A stretch of 61,454 bases of DNA from Chloroflexota bacterium (lineage in GTDB: Bacteria; Chloroflexota; Anaerolineae; Anaerolineales; E44-bin32). Both the position numbers and the translations under genes were made by a program. The stretch is from assembly GCA_022561385.1 (NCBI GenBank), contig JADFRG010000015.1:1-61454 (forward strand). Reading direction: 5' to 3'. This document shows positions 7,528-15,668 of the stretch, one piece after another (positions within the stretch are counted from its first letter, which is position 1; every line of letters begins with the position of its first letter). The notes below the pieces were generated by a model. The model saw only the letters and a program-made list of their open reading frames with translations. It was not told the origin of the DNA and did not search any database.

Positions 7528-9993
7528 CTAGATAACGATGTTGATCAGCTTCCCAGGAACAAAGATGAAATCTTTCGGCTCTCTATCTCCCAGATGGTGA
7601 GCTACGGCCTCGCTGGCTAGGGCGATCTCCCTGGCCTGCTGCTCCGAGACATCCGCCGGAGCCGGTATCCGGTCACGGACTTTCCCATTCACTTGAATCA
7701 CCAGAGTGATCTGCTCTTCCTTTGCCAAATCCGGATCATGGTCGGGCCAGGGTTGCCGATGGATCGAGTACGGCTTACCCAGCCGTTCCCAGAGTTCCTC
7801 TGCCACGTGGGGGGTCACGGGGGCCATTAGAAGCAGCAGCGTTTCGATTGCCGTATTCAGTTCTTGCGTGTCGGTCGATCCGTCTTCTTGCACCTTTCCG
7901 ATTGCGTTGCTCAGCTCCATCAGACCTGAAACCACGGTGTTGAAGTCAAAATTCTCCAGGTCGTGTGAAACGGCGCGTATGGTCTGGTGGACCTTGCGCG
8001 TGAGCTGCTGCGCGGATTTCGAGTTTCCGCCGCTGGGCTGGCCCGCGGCAGACTTCTGAACCAGCGACCAGACTCGGTTCAGCCAGCGCACGACGCCGTG
8101 AATGTTGTCCGCGTTCCAGGGCCCCCCCTCCGACCAGCGATATCCGAACATGAGGTAAGCGCGTACCGCATCCGCCCCATAGGCCGCCACCTGTTCATCT
8201 GGATCGACCACGTTGCCGCGGGATTTGCTCATGCGTCGGCCATCCGGTCCCAGGATTTGGCCCTGGTTTCGCAGCTGGATCATCGGCTCCGAACCCTTCA
8301 TGATCCCCATATCTCGGCCGGCCTTGTGGAAAAAGCGGCTGTAGATTAGGTGCATCGTGGCGTGTTCTGCGCCTCCGGTGTAGGTATCCACCGGCATCCA
8401 GTAGTCATACTCCTCAGGGTCGAAGGGAGCCTGGCTGTAGTTCGGGCTCAAGTAACGCAGGTGATACCAGGATGAACACATGAAAGTGTCCATGGTATCC
8501 GTGTCGCGCTCGGCCGGCTCCCCATCGATAGGGCATGTAGTGATCTTCCACTCTGGATCCAGCTTGAGCGGGCTCTGACCCGTGGGCAGCCATTCCACTT
8601 CCTCCGGCAGCAAGACCGGCAGCTGGTCTTCGGGGACCGGCACCTGGCCATGTTTGGGGCAATAGATGATGGGGATTGGCGCCCCCCAGTATCGCTGACG
8701 CGAGATCAACCAGTCCCGAATTCGGTAGCTGACCGCAGCTTCGCCGATGCCCTTTTCTCTCAGGTAATCGGTCGCGGCTTCGACCGCGCTTTCCTGGGAG
8801 GTGCCGGTCAGCGGCCCCGAGTTGATCATCGGCCCGTAAGCCACAACCGCTTCCTGCATTGTGGCGCCGTCGAGCGGCCCACTATCCGCCGGCTGAATGA
8901 CCGGCCGAACTTCCAGTCCGTTATTTCGGGCGAATTCAAAATCTCGTGGATCGTGAGCGGGCACGGCCATAATGGCGCCGGTGCCATAACTCATCAGAAC
9001 ATAGTCCGCTACCCAGACTGGGATGCGTTCATCGTTAACTGGATTGATGGCGTATCCGCCGGTAAAGGTCCCGGTCTTTTCCTTGTTTAATGCCAGGCGC
9101 TGAATTTCCGTCTGCCTGATCGCCTGTTTTACATACGCTTCCACGGCTTCCCGCCGCTCGGCGGTCGTCAGCTTCTGAACCAGCGGATGCTCCGGGGCGA
9201 GCACCATGAAGGTCGCCCCCCAGAGCGTGTCTGGCCGGGTGGTGAAGACTCGGATTTCATCCTTTTGTTCGGTATGGAAGGTGACGTCGGCCCCTTCGCT
9301 CCGGCCGATCCAGTTGGTCTGGAGCAGCTTCACGGGCTCCGGCCAGTCGAGGCCCGAAAAGTCCAATAACTCGTCGGCGTATTTGGTGATGCGAAAGAAC
9401 CACTGCTCGAGATCTTTCTTCACTACCGGCGTTCCACAGCGTTCGCACACCCGCTCTTCTCCTATGACTTGCTCGCGGGCCAGCACCGTCTGGTCTTTGG
9501 GGCACCAGTCTACGGGCGCCATCTTCTTGTAGGCCAGGTCGTTCTTGAACAGCTGAAGAAAGAACCACTGCGTCCAACGGTAATACTCGGGGTCAGCAGA
9601 GATCGCCTCGCGCGACCAATCCCACATGGCGCCCATGCTGCGCAGCTGCTTGCGCATGTGTTCGACATTTTTATAGGTCCATTCTTTGGGGTGAGTATTG
9701 CGGTCAATGGCCGCATTTTCCGCCGGCAGACCAAAGGCATCGAACCCAATGGGGAACATCACGTTGTAGCCCTTGCGGCTCTTATAACGGGCTTGGGCGT
9801 CGGAAGGCGTCATGGCAAACCAGTGACCGATATGTAAATTGCCGGAGGTATACGGCAACATGGTCAGGTAGTAGAACTTCTTTCGCGCGGGATCGACCTC
9901 CGCCTTGTAGAGTTTGTCTTGCTCCCAACGCGTTTGCCACTTGCTCTCAATTGCGACGTGGTCGTATGAGTCCATCGTTTGCGCCTTATCCAT
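7528..9993 (-). CDS. leuS: Leucyl-tRNA synthetase
   Basis: Charges tRNA-Leu. About 821 residues, normal for bacterial LeuRS. The class I signatures are intact: HIGH in SGNLHIGHWFA near residue 55 and KMSKS as RRMSKSRGNV near 588. A CP1 editing domain lies between them, with a zinc-binding insertion (CERCG). The start is taken at ATG 9993, behind AGGAGG; a GTG one codon earlier has even better spacing. An in-frame ATG at 10068 falls close to the leader terminator and would add 25 atypical residues. Expression is probably controlled by the leucine T-box upstream. Confidence 0.97.
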   Translation of the reverse strand: MDKAQTMDSYDHVAIESKWQTRWEQDKLYKAEVDPARKKFYYLTMLPYTSGNLHIGHWFAMTPSDAQARYKSRKGYNVMFPIGFDAFGLPAENAAIDRNTHPKEWTYKNVEHMRKQLRSMGAMWDWSREAISADPEYYRWTQWFFLQLFKNDLAYKKMAPVDWCPKDQTVLAREQVIGEERVCERCGTPVVKKDLEQWFFRITKYADELLDFSGLDWPEPVKLLQTNWIGRSEGADVTFHTEQKDEIRVFTTRPDTLWGATFMVLAPEHPLVQKLTTAERREAVEAYVKQAIRQTEIQRLALNKEKTGTFTGGYAINPVNDERIPVWVADYVLMSYGTGAIMAVPAHDPRDFEFARNNGLEVRPVIQPADSGPLDGATMQEAVVAYGPMINSGPLTGTSQESAVEAATDYLREKGIGEAAVSYRIRDWLISRQRYWGAPIPIIYCPKHGQVPVPEDQLPVLLPEEVEWLPTGQSPLKLDPEWKITTCPIDGEPAERDTDTMDTFMCSSWYHLRYLSPNYSQAPFDPEEYDYWMPVDTYTGGAEHATMHLIYSRFFHKAGRDMGIMKGSEPMIQLRNQGQILGPDGRRMSKSRGNVVDPDEQVAAYGADAVRAYLMFGYRWSEGGPWNADNIHGVVRWLNRVWSLVQKSAAGQPSGGNSKSAQQLTRKVHQTIRAVSHDLENFDFNTVVSGLMELSNAIGKVQEDGSTDTQELNTAIETLLLLMAPVTPHVAEELWERLGKPYSIHRQPWPDHDPDLAKEEQITLVIQVNGKVRDRIPAPADVSEQQAREIALASEAVAHHLGDREPKDFIFVPGKLINIVI

Positions 9994-10079
9994 CACGCCC
10001 TTGCCTCCTGCCTCTCTTGCTCCCGCCCAATTCGTGGATAGAGAACTGACCTTCGACGAGGGTTTCACCGGTCCATTTA

Positions 10080-10119
10080 CAGAAAGCGCCCCTCCGTCTC
10101 ACCAGGGACGAAGGGGCAC
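10080..10119 (-). terminator. T-box-regulated terminator
   Basis: GCCCCTTCGTC and GACGGAGGGGC form an 11-bp stem (one G-U pair) with an 8-base loop, then GC and TTTCT. The T-box sequence just before it provides the competing antiterminator. Confidence 0.88.
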
Positions 10120-10374
10120 TCCGCGGTACCACCCTGATTGTCGGGTCCACCATCGCTATGCGCAGGACCGGACCTCTCGTTCGCGCGGTAACGGGCGCGT
10201 CCGCCCCCGACTATGGTTACATTCACCGGGGGCCCTGCACCGAGCATTTCGAGCACAAGCTTGATTTGGCTCAACGCGGCAGGCGAGTTTGGCCTCAGGG
10301 TTCCGGAGGACCCGTGCTGCGCTCCCACCATCCACAGCTCGCTGCAAAAGGCCGGACGGCCTATTACTCCTGCC
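10080..10374 (-). promoter_or_regulatory. T-box leader, leucine-specific, of leuS
   Basis: The T-box sequence AGGGTGGTACCGCGG is at 10121-10135. Stem I closes with GGCAGG (10369-10374) and CCTGCC (10278-10283). Its internal loop has the AGTA motif (10365-10368) opposite AAACTCG, so the specifier triplet is CTC (10285-10287), a leucine codon followed by a purine, as the family requires. Uncharged tRNA-Leu(GAG) would stabilise the antiterminator and allow leuS expression. It starts about 20 bases after the tRNA-Ala(GGC) gene with no obvious promoter of its own. Confidence 0.93.
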
Positions 10375-10394
10375 AGGGTTCTCTATTCAGTTCC

Positions 10395-10471
10395 TGGTGG
10401 ACCCAGTGGGATTCGAACCCACGACCTTCTCAATGCCATTGAGACGCGCTCCCAAACTGCGCCATGGGCCC
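10395..10471 (-). tRNA. tRNA-Ala (anticodon GGC)
   Basis: A full cloverleaf on the minus strand: acceptor GGGCCCA/TGGGTCC, anticodon stem TCTCA/TGAGA with loop ATGGCAT, T-loop TTCGAAT. CCA is encoded. It reads GCC codons. It is second in a tRNA pair and lies directly before the T-box leader. Confidence 0.96.
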
Positions 10472-10484
10472 TCGCTCGTGCAGA

Positions 10485-10545
10485 CCCCAAAGTGCTGGGG
10501 CAAGCCCCGAAGCTCTAGGGCAAGCACCCGAAGTTCTGGGGCAAG
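10485..10545. repeat. Three tandem ~20-bp hairpin repeats between tRNAs
   Basis: Units of 20, 20 and 21 bp (10485-10504, 10505-10524, 10525-10545) fill most of the spacer between the two tRNA-Ala genes. Each has a CCC/GGG arm pair around AAGTGCT, AAGCTCT or AAGTTCT and ends in GGCAAG. Possible tRNA-processing or spacer hairpins; function unknown. Confidence 0.8.
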
Positions 10546-10618
10546 TGGACCTGGCGGGACTCGAACCCGCGACCTCATCAGTGCGATTGATGCGCGCTCC
10601 CAACTGCGCTACAGGCCC
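10546..10618 (-). tRNA. tRNA-Ala (anticodon CGC)
   Basis: Cloverleaf on the minus strand: acceptor GGGCCTG/CAGGTCC, anticodon stem CATCA/TGATG with loop ATCGCAC, T-loop TTCGAGT. CCA is not encoded (CTT follows the discriminator A), unlike its neighbour. It reads GCG codons. Confidence 0.96.
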
Positions 10619-10634
10619 TCGCTTGGGTCTGAGG

Positions 10635-10664
10635 ATTGTACTTAGAAGCCGGAACCGATGTCAA
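10635..10664 (-). promoter_or_regulatory. Promoter of the tRNA-Ala / leuS unit
   Basis: On the minus strand a perfect TTGACA (10659-10664) and TACAAT (10635-10640) are separated by 18 bases; transcription would begin about 10 bases before tRNA-Ala(CGC). It is the only clear promoter seen upstream of both tRNAs and the T-box leader. Confidence 0.8.
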
Positions 10665-10752
10665 GAATGCCGTTTGAAACCAAGATCTCTTGAGTTGGAT
10701 AGGCGAGCGGATAACTTTCTGACCCCGCCGCTTGCAGGGCATGGAATTTCTC

Positions 10753-10786
10753 TTGGCAACGCACCCACCATGGGTGCCCTTATAAT
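10753..10786 (+). promoter_or_regulatory. -10 element with palindrome before the M24 peptidase
   Basis: TATAAT at 10781-10786 lies 15 bases before the start codon. A perfect inverted repeat, GCACCCA-CCA-TGGGTGC (10761-10777), sits just upstream of it, and TTGGCA at 10753 is 22 bases from the -10. The palindrome could be an operator; the long spacer makes the -35 doubtful. Confidence 0.5.
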
Positions 10787-10801
10787 CCTCGAGATTTCTG
10801 T

Positions 10802-11911
10802 ATGAACTACCAACAACGTATCGACGGCTTAATAACTCGCCTGACGGACAATCGCCTGAGCGCCGTGGCGCTGCTCCCCGGTCCCAGCTTATTCTATTTC
10901 TCGGGGCTCTCCTTCCATCTCATGGAGCGCCCCGTAATTGCGCTGCTATCCGATGCGGCCAAGCTCCGCATGGTTCTGCCCGACCTCGAACGTGTGAAGG
11001 CCGAGACCGCTACCGTGAATTTCGAACTCTTTCCCTACGGCGAACAAGAGGGTGCGGCACTCGAGGCCCTGCGGCAGGCCACAGCCGGCCTGGCGCTGGA
11101 AGGCGCCCAGGTAGGGATTGAGCCGCTGCGCATGCGGTACCATGAGCTCAACATGCTGCAGATCGCGGTTCCGCGTGCCACGTTCGTGCCTTCCGAGGGA
11201 GCGATATCCGCCCTGCGCGTCCTCAAAGAGAAATCAGAGATCGCGGCCATGCGGCGCGCGGCGGAAATCGCAGAGGCCGCCCTGGAAGCGACCCTGCCGC
11301 TGATCAAGGTGGGTATGACCGAACTTGAGCTGGCCTCCGAGCTGACCATCCAGCTTCTGCGGGCCGGTTCCGAACCCAAGATGCCATTCAGTCCCATCGT
11401 CGCCTCCGGACCCAACGCCGCTCTGCCGCACGCGGTCCCCTCCGATCGTGCTCTCGCAGTCGGAGATAGCCTCATCCTGGACTGGGGAGCGGCTCACCAG
11501 GGCTACGGTTCCGATATCACGAGGACCTTCTTTCTTGGCGAATCCCCCGACGAACTGAGCAAGGTACACGAAATCGTTCGGCGGGCCAACGCGGCCGGCC
11601 GCGCGGCGGTGCGACCCGGCGCGACTTGCGGAGACGTGGACCTGGCTGCCCGCAGCGAAATCGGAGCCGCGGGGTATGGTGAGTACTTCATGCACCGAAC
11701 CGGGCATGGGCTTGGGCTGGAAGCCCATGAACCGCCCTTCATCCGAGAAGATGAGGAAACTGTGCTCGAAACCGGCATGACCTTCACGATTGAGCCGGGT
11801 GTTTATCTTCCCGGCAAGGGCGGGGTGCGCGTCGAAGACGATATTGTAGTCACGAAGGACGGCGGCATGAGCTTGACCAACCTTCCCCGAGGGACTCGGG
11901 TGATCGGATGA
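10802..11911 (+). CDS. M24-family Xaa-Pro aminopeptidase-like protein
   Basis: A 369-residue pita-bread metallopeptidase. An N-terminal creatinase-like domain (about 1-130) precedes the catalytic domain. Metal ligands are visible: Asp in ILDWGA, Asp in GSDITRT, His in HRTGHGLG, Glu in IEPGVY, and Glu in GGVRVEDD. Members remove N-terminal residues before proline or cleave related dipeptides in the cytoplasm. It is first of a three-gene operon; the next gene overlaps it by 4 bases (ATGA). There is no strong ribosome site, and the predicted 5' leader is short. Confidence 0.92.
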   Translation: MNYQQRIDGLITRLTDNRLSAVALLPGPSLFYFSGLSFHLMERPVIALLSDAAKLRMVLPDLERVKAETATVNFELFPYGEQEGAALEALRQATAGLALEGAQVGIEPLRMRYHELNMLQIAVPRATFVPSEGAISALRVLKEKSEIAAMRRAAEIAEAALEATLPLIKVGMTELELASELTIQLLRAGSEPKMPFSPIVASGPNAALPHAVPSDRALAVGDSLILDWGAAHQGYGSDITRTFFLGESPDELSKVHEIVRRANAAGRAAVRPGATCGDVDLAARSEIGAAGYGEYFMHRTGHGLGLEAHEPPFIREDEETVLETGMTFTIEPGVYLPGKGGVRVEDDIVVTKDGGMSLTNLPRGTRVIG

Positions 11912-12672
11912 GGGTCCTGGTAGACCGGGGGGAACCGTTTTTTTATCCCGGCGGCGATATCGGCTGCTTGCTCATCCACGGGTTCTCAGGGGCACCGGAA
12001 GAGATGCGCTGGATGGGGAAATACCTGGCAGAGCATGGATTTACTGTCCTCGGCGTCCGCCTTTTCGCGCATGCCACGCAGGTGACGGACATGAACCGGG
12101 CACGCTGGGAAGATTGGTTGGCGAATGCCGAAGACGGCTACCACATGTTGCGAGGGCTGGCCTCGCAGGTGGTTGTTATAGGCATGTCCATGGGAGGCGC
12201 GCTCACGCTGCTGCTGGCGCGCGAATTCGAGCCGGCCGGCATTCTCGTCATGGCCACCCCGATTCGGATTCCAGATAATCGCGTCGAACGCATCCGGCCC
12301 CTGCTTCCCTTGATCAGTAAGGTGATGCCTACCATTCGGCTCCCCGGGGGGTCGGACTGGGCCGACAAAGAAGCCGAGAAATTGCAGCTCCACTATCACG
12401 AGATCGCAGTGCGCTCTGCGGCCGAGTTGCATGACTTATTAGGCGAAATGCGCCGCTCGCTGGGGAGGGTGGTAGCCCCCGCACTGCTGATTTACGCTAA
12501 AGGAGACCTTGGCACGCCGCCGAATGCCGCGCACTTCATCCTCGAGCAGCTTGGATCCTCCGACAAGCATATTCTGTGGCTCGAGAATGGCGGTCACAAT
12601 ATTGCGCGGGACGCCGGTCGCGAGCAGGCCTTCGAGGCGGCCGCGGGATTCATACACCGCATCACGGCCTAA
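11908..12672 (+). CDS. Alpha/beta hydrolase (Est30-like carboxylesterase)
   Basis: A 254-residue serine hydrolase without a signal peptide. The nucleophile elbow is GMSMGG, the acid probably Asp in YAKGDLGTP and the base His in NGGHNIA; the oxyanion region is LLIHGFSG. Length and motifs match thermostable carboxylesterase/monoacylglycerol lipase-like enzymes; the substrate is unknown. It is translationally coupled to the M24 peptidase and followed by a paralogue. Unlike the paralogue, the conserved LPGHAT segment reads LFAHAT. Confidence 0.88.
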   Translation: MRVLVDRGEPFFYPGGDIGCLLIHGFSGAPEEMRWMGKYLAEHGFTVLGVRLFAHATQVTDMNRARWEDWLANAEDGYHMLRGLASQVVVIGMSMGGALTLLLAREFEPAGILVMATPIRIPDNRVERIRPLLPLISKVMPTIRLPGGSDWADKEAEKLQLHYHEIAVRSAAELHDLLGEMRRSLGRVVAPALLIYAKGDLGTPPNAAHFILEQLGSSDKHILWLENGGHNIARDAGREQAFEAAAGFIHRITA

Positions 12673-12706
12673 AAATGGATCCCATCACGATCTCGTTCCC
12701 CGCACC

Positions 12707-13495
12707 ATGAGTCAGGTCCTTTCGGGGGCAGAACCTTTTCTATACCGGGGGGAATCAGGGGTCGGCGTGCTGCTCATCCACGGCTGGACAAGCTCACCCC
12801 AAGAAATGCGTGACCTCGGCAAACATCTCGCCGGCCAGGGTCATACCGTGCTCGGACTCCGACTGCCGGGGCACGCCACCCGACCCGCGGATCTGAACCG
12901 CCTGCGGTGGCGTGATTGGCTGGCCGCAGTCGAAGACGGCTACCATTTGCTTGAAAATGCCTCGGAGAAGGTGGTGGCGATGGGGCTCTCGCTCGGAGGC
13001 GCCCTGGCTCTAATTCTGGCCACCTCACTGCCGGTAGCGGGCGTGGTGGCGATGGCAACCCCCTATGAATTGCCAACTCAGCCGAGGCTCCGATGGCTGC
13101 GTCACCTCCTGTTTCCCATGCGTCCGCTTGGCAACCTCTTGCGCTTTGTGCCCAAGCCGACGGTCAATGATTACAAGGACCCGCAGGCCCATCGGGACCA
13201 CTTGGGCTACGAGGTGTTTCCGCTTCGATCGGTACCCGAGGTTGGCGGATTGCTCGAGCTGCTCCGCCAGCAACTGCCCCGGATGCGCGCGCCCCTACTG
13301 CTTTTGCACGCCGTCGAAGATCGGGGGGTGTCCCCTGGCCACGCGCGGTCGATTTACGCTCGGGTTGGCTCGACGGAGAAGGAGTTGGTCTGGATCGAGG
13401 ACAGCGGGCACGTCTTAACGGTTGAACCCTCCCGAAGGAGGGTCTACGATCTGGCCGCTGAATTTGTCGATCGGGAGCTGGAAAGGGCGCCTTAG
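12707..13495 (+). CDS. Alpha/beta hydrolase, tandem paralogue
   Basis: A 262-residue serine hydrolase closely similar to the preceding gene (shared blocks LLIHG, RDWLA, EDGYH). Nucleophile GLSLGG, acid near HAVEDRGV, base His in EDSGHVLT. The start is put at ATG 12707, where similarity to the paralogue begins; an in-frame start at 12509 would overlap the upstream gene by more than 160 bases with meaningless sequence. No clear ribosome site is visible. Its 3' end overlaps the convergent EF-G-like gene by 4 bases. Confidence 0.85.
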   Translation: MSQVLSGAEPFLYRGESGVGVLLIHGWTSSPQEMRDLGKHLAGQGHTVLGLRLPGHATRPADLNRLRWRDWLAAVEDGYHLLENASEKVVAMGLSLGGALALILATSLPVAGVVAMATPYELPTQPRLRWLRHLLFPMRPLGNLLRFVPKPTVNDYKDPQAHRDHLGYEVFPLRSVPEVGGLLELLRQQLPRMRAPLLLLHAVEDRGVSPGHARSIYARVGSTEKELVWIEDSGHVLTVEPSRRRVYDLAAEFVDRELERAP

Positions 13496-15558
13496 GCCTC
13501 GTCCTCATCATGCGCGGCAGCTGCGATGATCTGCTGTGCGACCTGAGGCGGGACATTCTCGTAGTGACTGAACTTCATCGTAAAGATACCGCGTCCGCCT
13601 GTCATCGAGCGCAAATCCGTCGTGTAGCGTTGAACTTCGGCAAGCGGCGCGTGAGCGGTAATGATGCTGCGTCCGCGGTCTGAATCGGCCCCCTGCACGC
13701 GCGCGCGGCGGGTGTTCAGATCCCCCATGATGTCACCCATGTTGGCCTCCGGGACGGTGATCCGCAGCTCCATGATGGGTTCCAGCATCACCGGTCCCGC
13801 ATTACGCACGGCAATCTTGAAGGCCTCGCGGCCGGCGGTTTCAAACGCGATGGCCTTGGAGTCCACCGGGTGTTCCTTACCATCCGTTATGGCCACCTTT
13901 ACCTTTTCTATGGGATGCCCCGAGAGCACGCCCCCCATCATGACCTGCCTAACGCCTTTTTCTATGGCCGGCATGAAGCCGGAAGAAATGCGGCCCCCGA
14001 TGACTTCGCTTACAAACTCGAATTCCGCGCTCTCATGAGGCTCGATCCGCATGTGAACCTCGGCGAACTGGCCCGAACCGCCAGTTTGCTTCTTGTGGCG
14101 ATACTGCGCACTTCCGACCTTGGTAATGGTCTCCCGATAGGGAACTAGCGGTACCTCCATCTCAAGTCCGACCTGGAATTTCGTCTCGGCCTTCCGGATG
14201 GCGACGTCGATGTGTTGATCGCCCATTCCTTGCAAGATGGTCTGGTTGGTGCTCGCCTCTTGGTGCCAGGAGAGGGTAGGGTCTTCTTCCGACAATTTTG
14301 TCAGAACGCTGCTGATCTTGGCCGCATCCGCCTGGGTCTTGGGAATCACCGCCACCGAATACAGCGCGTTGGGATAGTTAGGTGAGCCCATCGTCAGCGC
14401 GCCGGTTTTCTCCGATAATGTATCGCCAGTTTGTGTTACCCCGAGCTTGGCGACCACTCCGATGTCGCCCGCGTGCAGGTTCTTGATAGGGAGCTGCTCC
14501 TTGCCCCGCAAGAGCTGCAAAGTCCCCAGCCTCTCCTGCTCCCGCCGGTTCTGATTCCAAACCCGGCTGTCCGAGCTCAACACCCCCGAGAAAACGCGCA
14601 GATACGTGAGCCGGCCCACGAATGGATCCGCGGTGGTTTTCCACACATAGGCCGCGAGTGCGCCGGAGTCGGTCCCCTCAATTTCGATCGGTTCACCTTT
14701 GCTTTCAGCGCTTCGCCGCACACCATCCACCGGCGAAGGAAAGAGCTGCACGATCGCTTCCAGAAGGGGAATGGTTCCGATCCCCGAAGGCCCGGCGGAG
14801 GCAAAAACCGGCACAAAGGTAGTCGACCAGACTGCCTTTCGAAAGCCAAGCGCGATCTCATCGGCGGACAATTCCTCGCCCTCCAGATACTTTTCAAGCA
14901 GGGCATCGTCCCCTTCGGCGGCGGCCTCGATCAGGGCTGTGCGCGCCTGCTCTGCTGCATCGGCCAGGTCTTCCGGGATAGCCTCCTCCGATTTGCCCTC
15001 CTGCGGCCGCGCCACCATTTTAAACAGATCGATGACGCCCTTAAGTGCCTGTTTCTCGCCCCAGGGGAGCTGGACCGGGACAAAGGTCACCCTCGCTGAT
15101 AGAGACTCAAGTCCGGCCAAAACGCGTTTGAAATTAGCATTGTCGCGGTCCATTTTGCTGATAACCACGCAGCGCGGGATACCGAACTCCTCACAGTGGT
15201 CCCACATCACCTCGGTCCCCACCTCGACGCCGGCTACCGAATCCACCAGCAGTACCGCGCCGTCGCTCACCCACAGGGCGGAGATCGCCTCCCCCACGAA
15301 ATCCATGAACCCGGGCGTATCCAGCACGTTGATCTTATGACCTGCAAATTCAACCGGCAGAATGCCGGTGGATAAGGATTGCTTGCGTCTGATCTCTTCC
15401 TCTTCGAAATCCGAAACGGAATTTCCGTCATCCACCCTGCCCATTCGATTGACTGCGCCTGTGTGGAAGAGCATGGCCTCGCCCAGAGATGTTTTTCCCG
15501 CGCCGCCGTGGGAGACAAGTGCGATATTACGGAGCTTCTCGCTTGCGTATTCCTTCAT
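13492..15558 (-). CDS. EF-G-like translation factor (EF-G-2 type)
   Basis: A 688-residue GTPase with EF-G domain order: G domain (about 1-270), domain II, III, IV and V. The P-loop is HGGAGKTSL where canonical EF-G has HVDAGKTT, and switch II reads DTPGFMDF, so the catalytic His of EF-G/EF-Tu is Phe. SKMDRD stands for NKMDR. These changes match the EF-G-2 paralogues (as in Thermus) rather than the housekeeping fusA, whose role remains unclear. It is monocistronic. Confidence 0.9.
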   Translation of the reverse strand: MKEYASEKLRNIALVSHGGAGKTSLGEAMLFHTGAVNRMGRVDDGNSVSDFEEEEIRRKQSLSTGILPVEFAGHKINVLDTPGFMDFVGEAISALWVSDGAVLLVDSVAGVEVGTEVMWDHCEEFGIPRCVVISKMDRDNANFKRVLAGLESLSARVTFVPVQLPWGEKQALKGVIDLFKMVARPQEGKSEEAIPEDLADAAEQARTALIEAAAEGDDALLEKYLEGEELSADEIALGFRKAVWSTTFVPVFASAGPSGIGTIPLLEAIVQLFPSPVDGVRRSAESKGEPIEIEGTDSGALAAYVWKTTADPFVGRLTYLRVFSGVLSSDSRVWNQNRREQERLGTLQLLRGKEQLPIKNLHAGDIGVVAKLGVTQTGDTLSEKTGALTMGSPNYPNALYSVAVIPKTQADAAKISSVLTKLSEEDPTLSWHQEASTNQTILQGMGDQHIDVAIRKAETKFQVGLEMEVPLVPYRETITKVGSAQYRHKKQTGGSGQFAEVHMRIEPHESAEFEFVSEVIGGRISSGFMPAIEKGVRQVMMGGVLSGHPIEKVKVAITDGKEHPVDSKAIAFETAGREAFKIAVRNAGPVMLEPIMELRITVPEANMGDIMGDLNTRRARVQGADSDRGRSIITAHAPLAEVQRYTTDLRSMTGGRGIFTMKFSHYENVPPQVAQQIIAAAAHDEDEA

Positions 15559-15668
15559 AGATTGGAGACCACGCGCTGAGGTTGGATGATTGTAAGAGAG
15601 GTGCTGGGCCGTGTAAAGGTAGACCGAATGCGGGAGGTCATTTTGCCCTGGGTGATAGAATCCGCCAG

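Noticed and set aside
10485..10545. CRISPR array
   Set aside because: Units are contiguous 20-bp repeats without spacers, and no cas gene is present.
10158..10645. Plus-strand ORFs across the T-box and tRNA genes
   Set aside because: They are antisense to structured RNAs and resemble no protein.
12509..12706. N-terminal extension of the second hydrolase
   Set aside because: It overlaps the upstream hydrolase, has no similarity to the family and no ribosome site.
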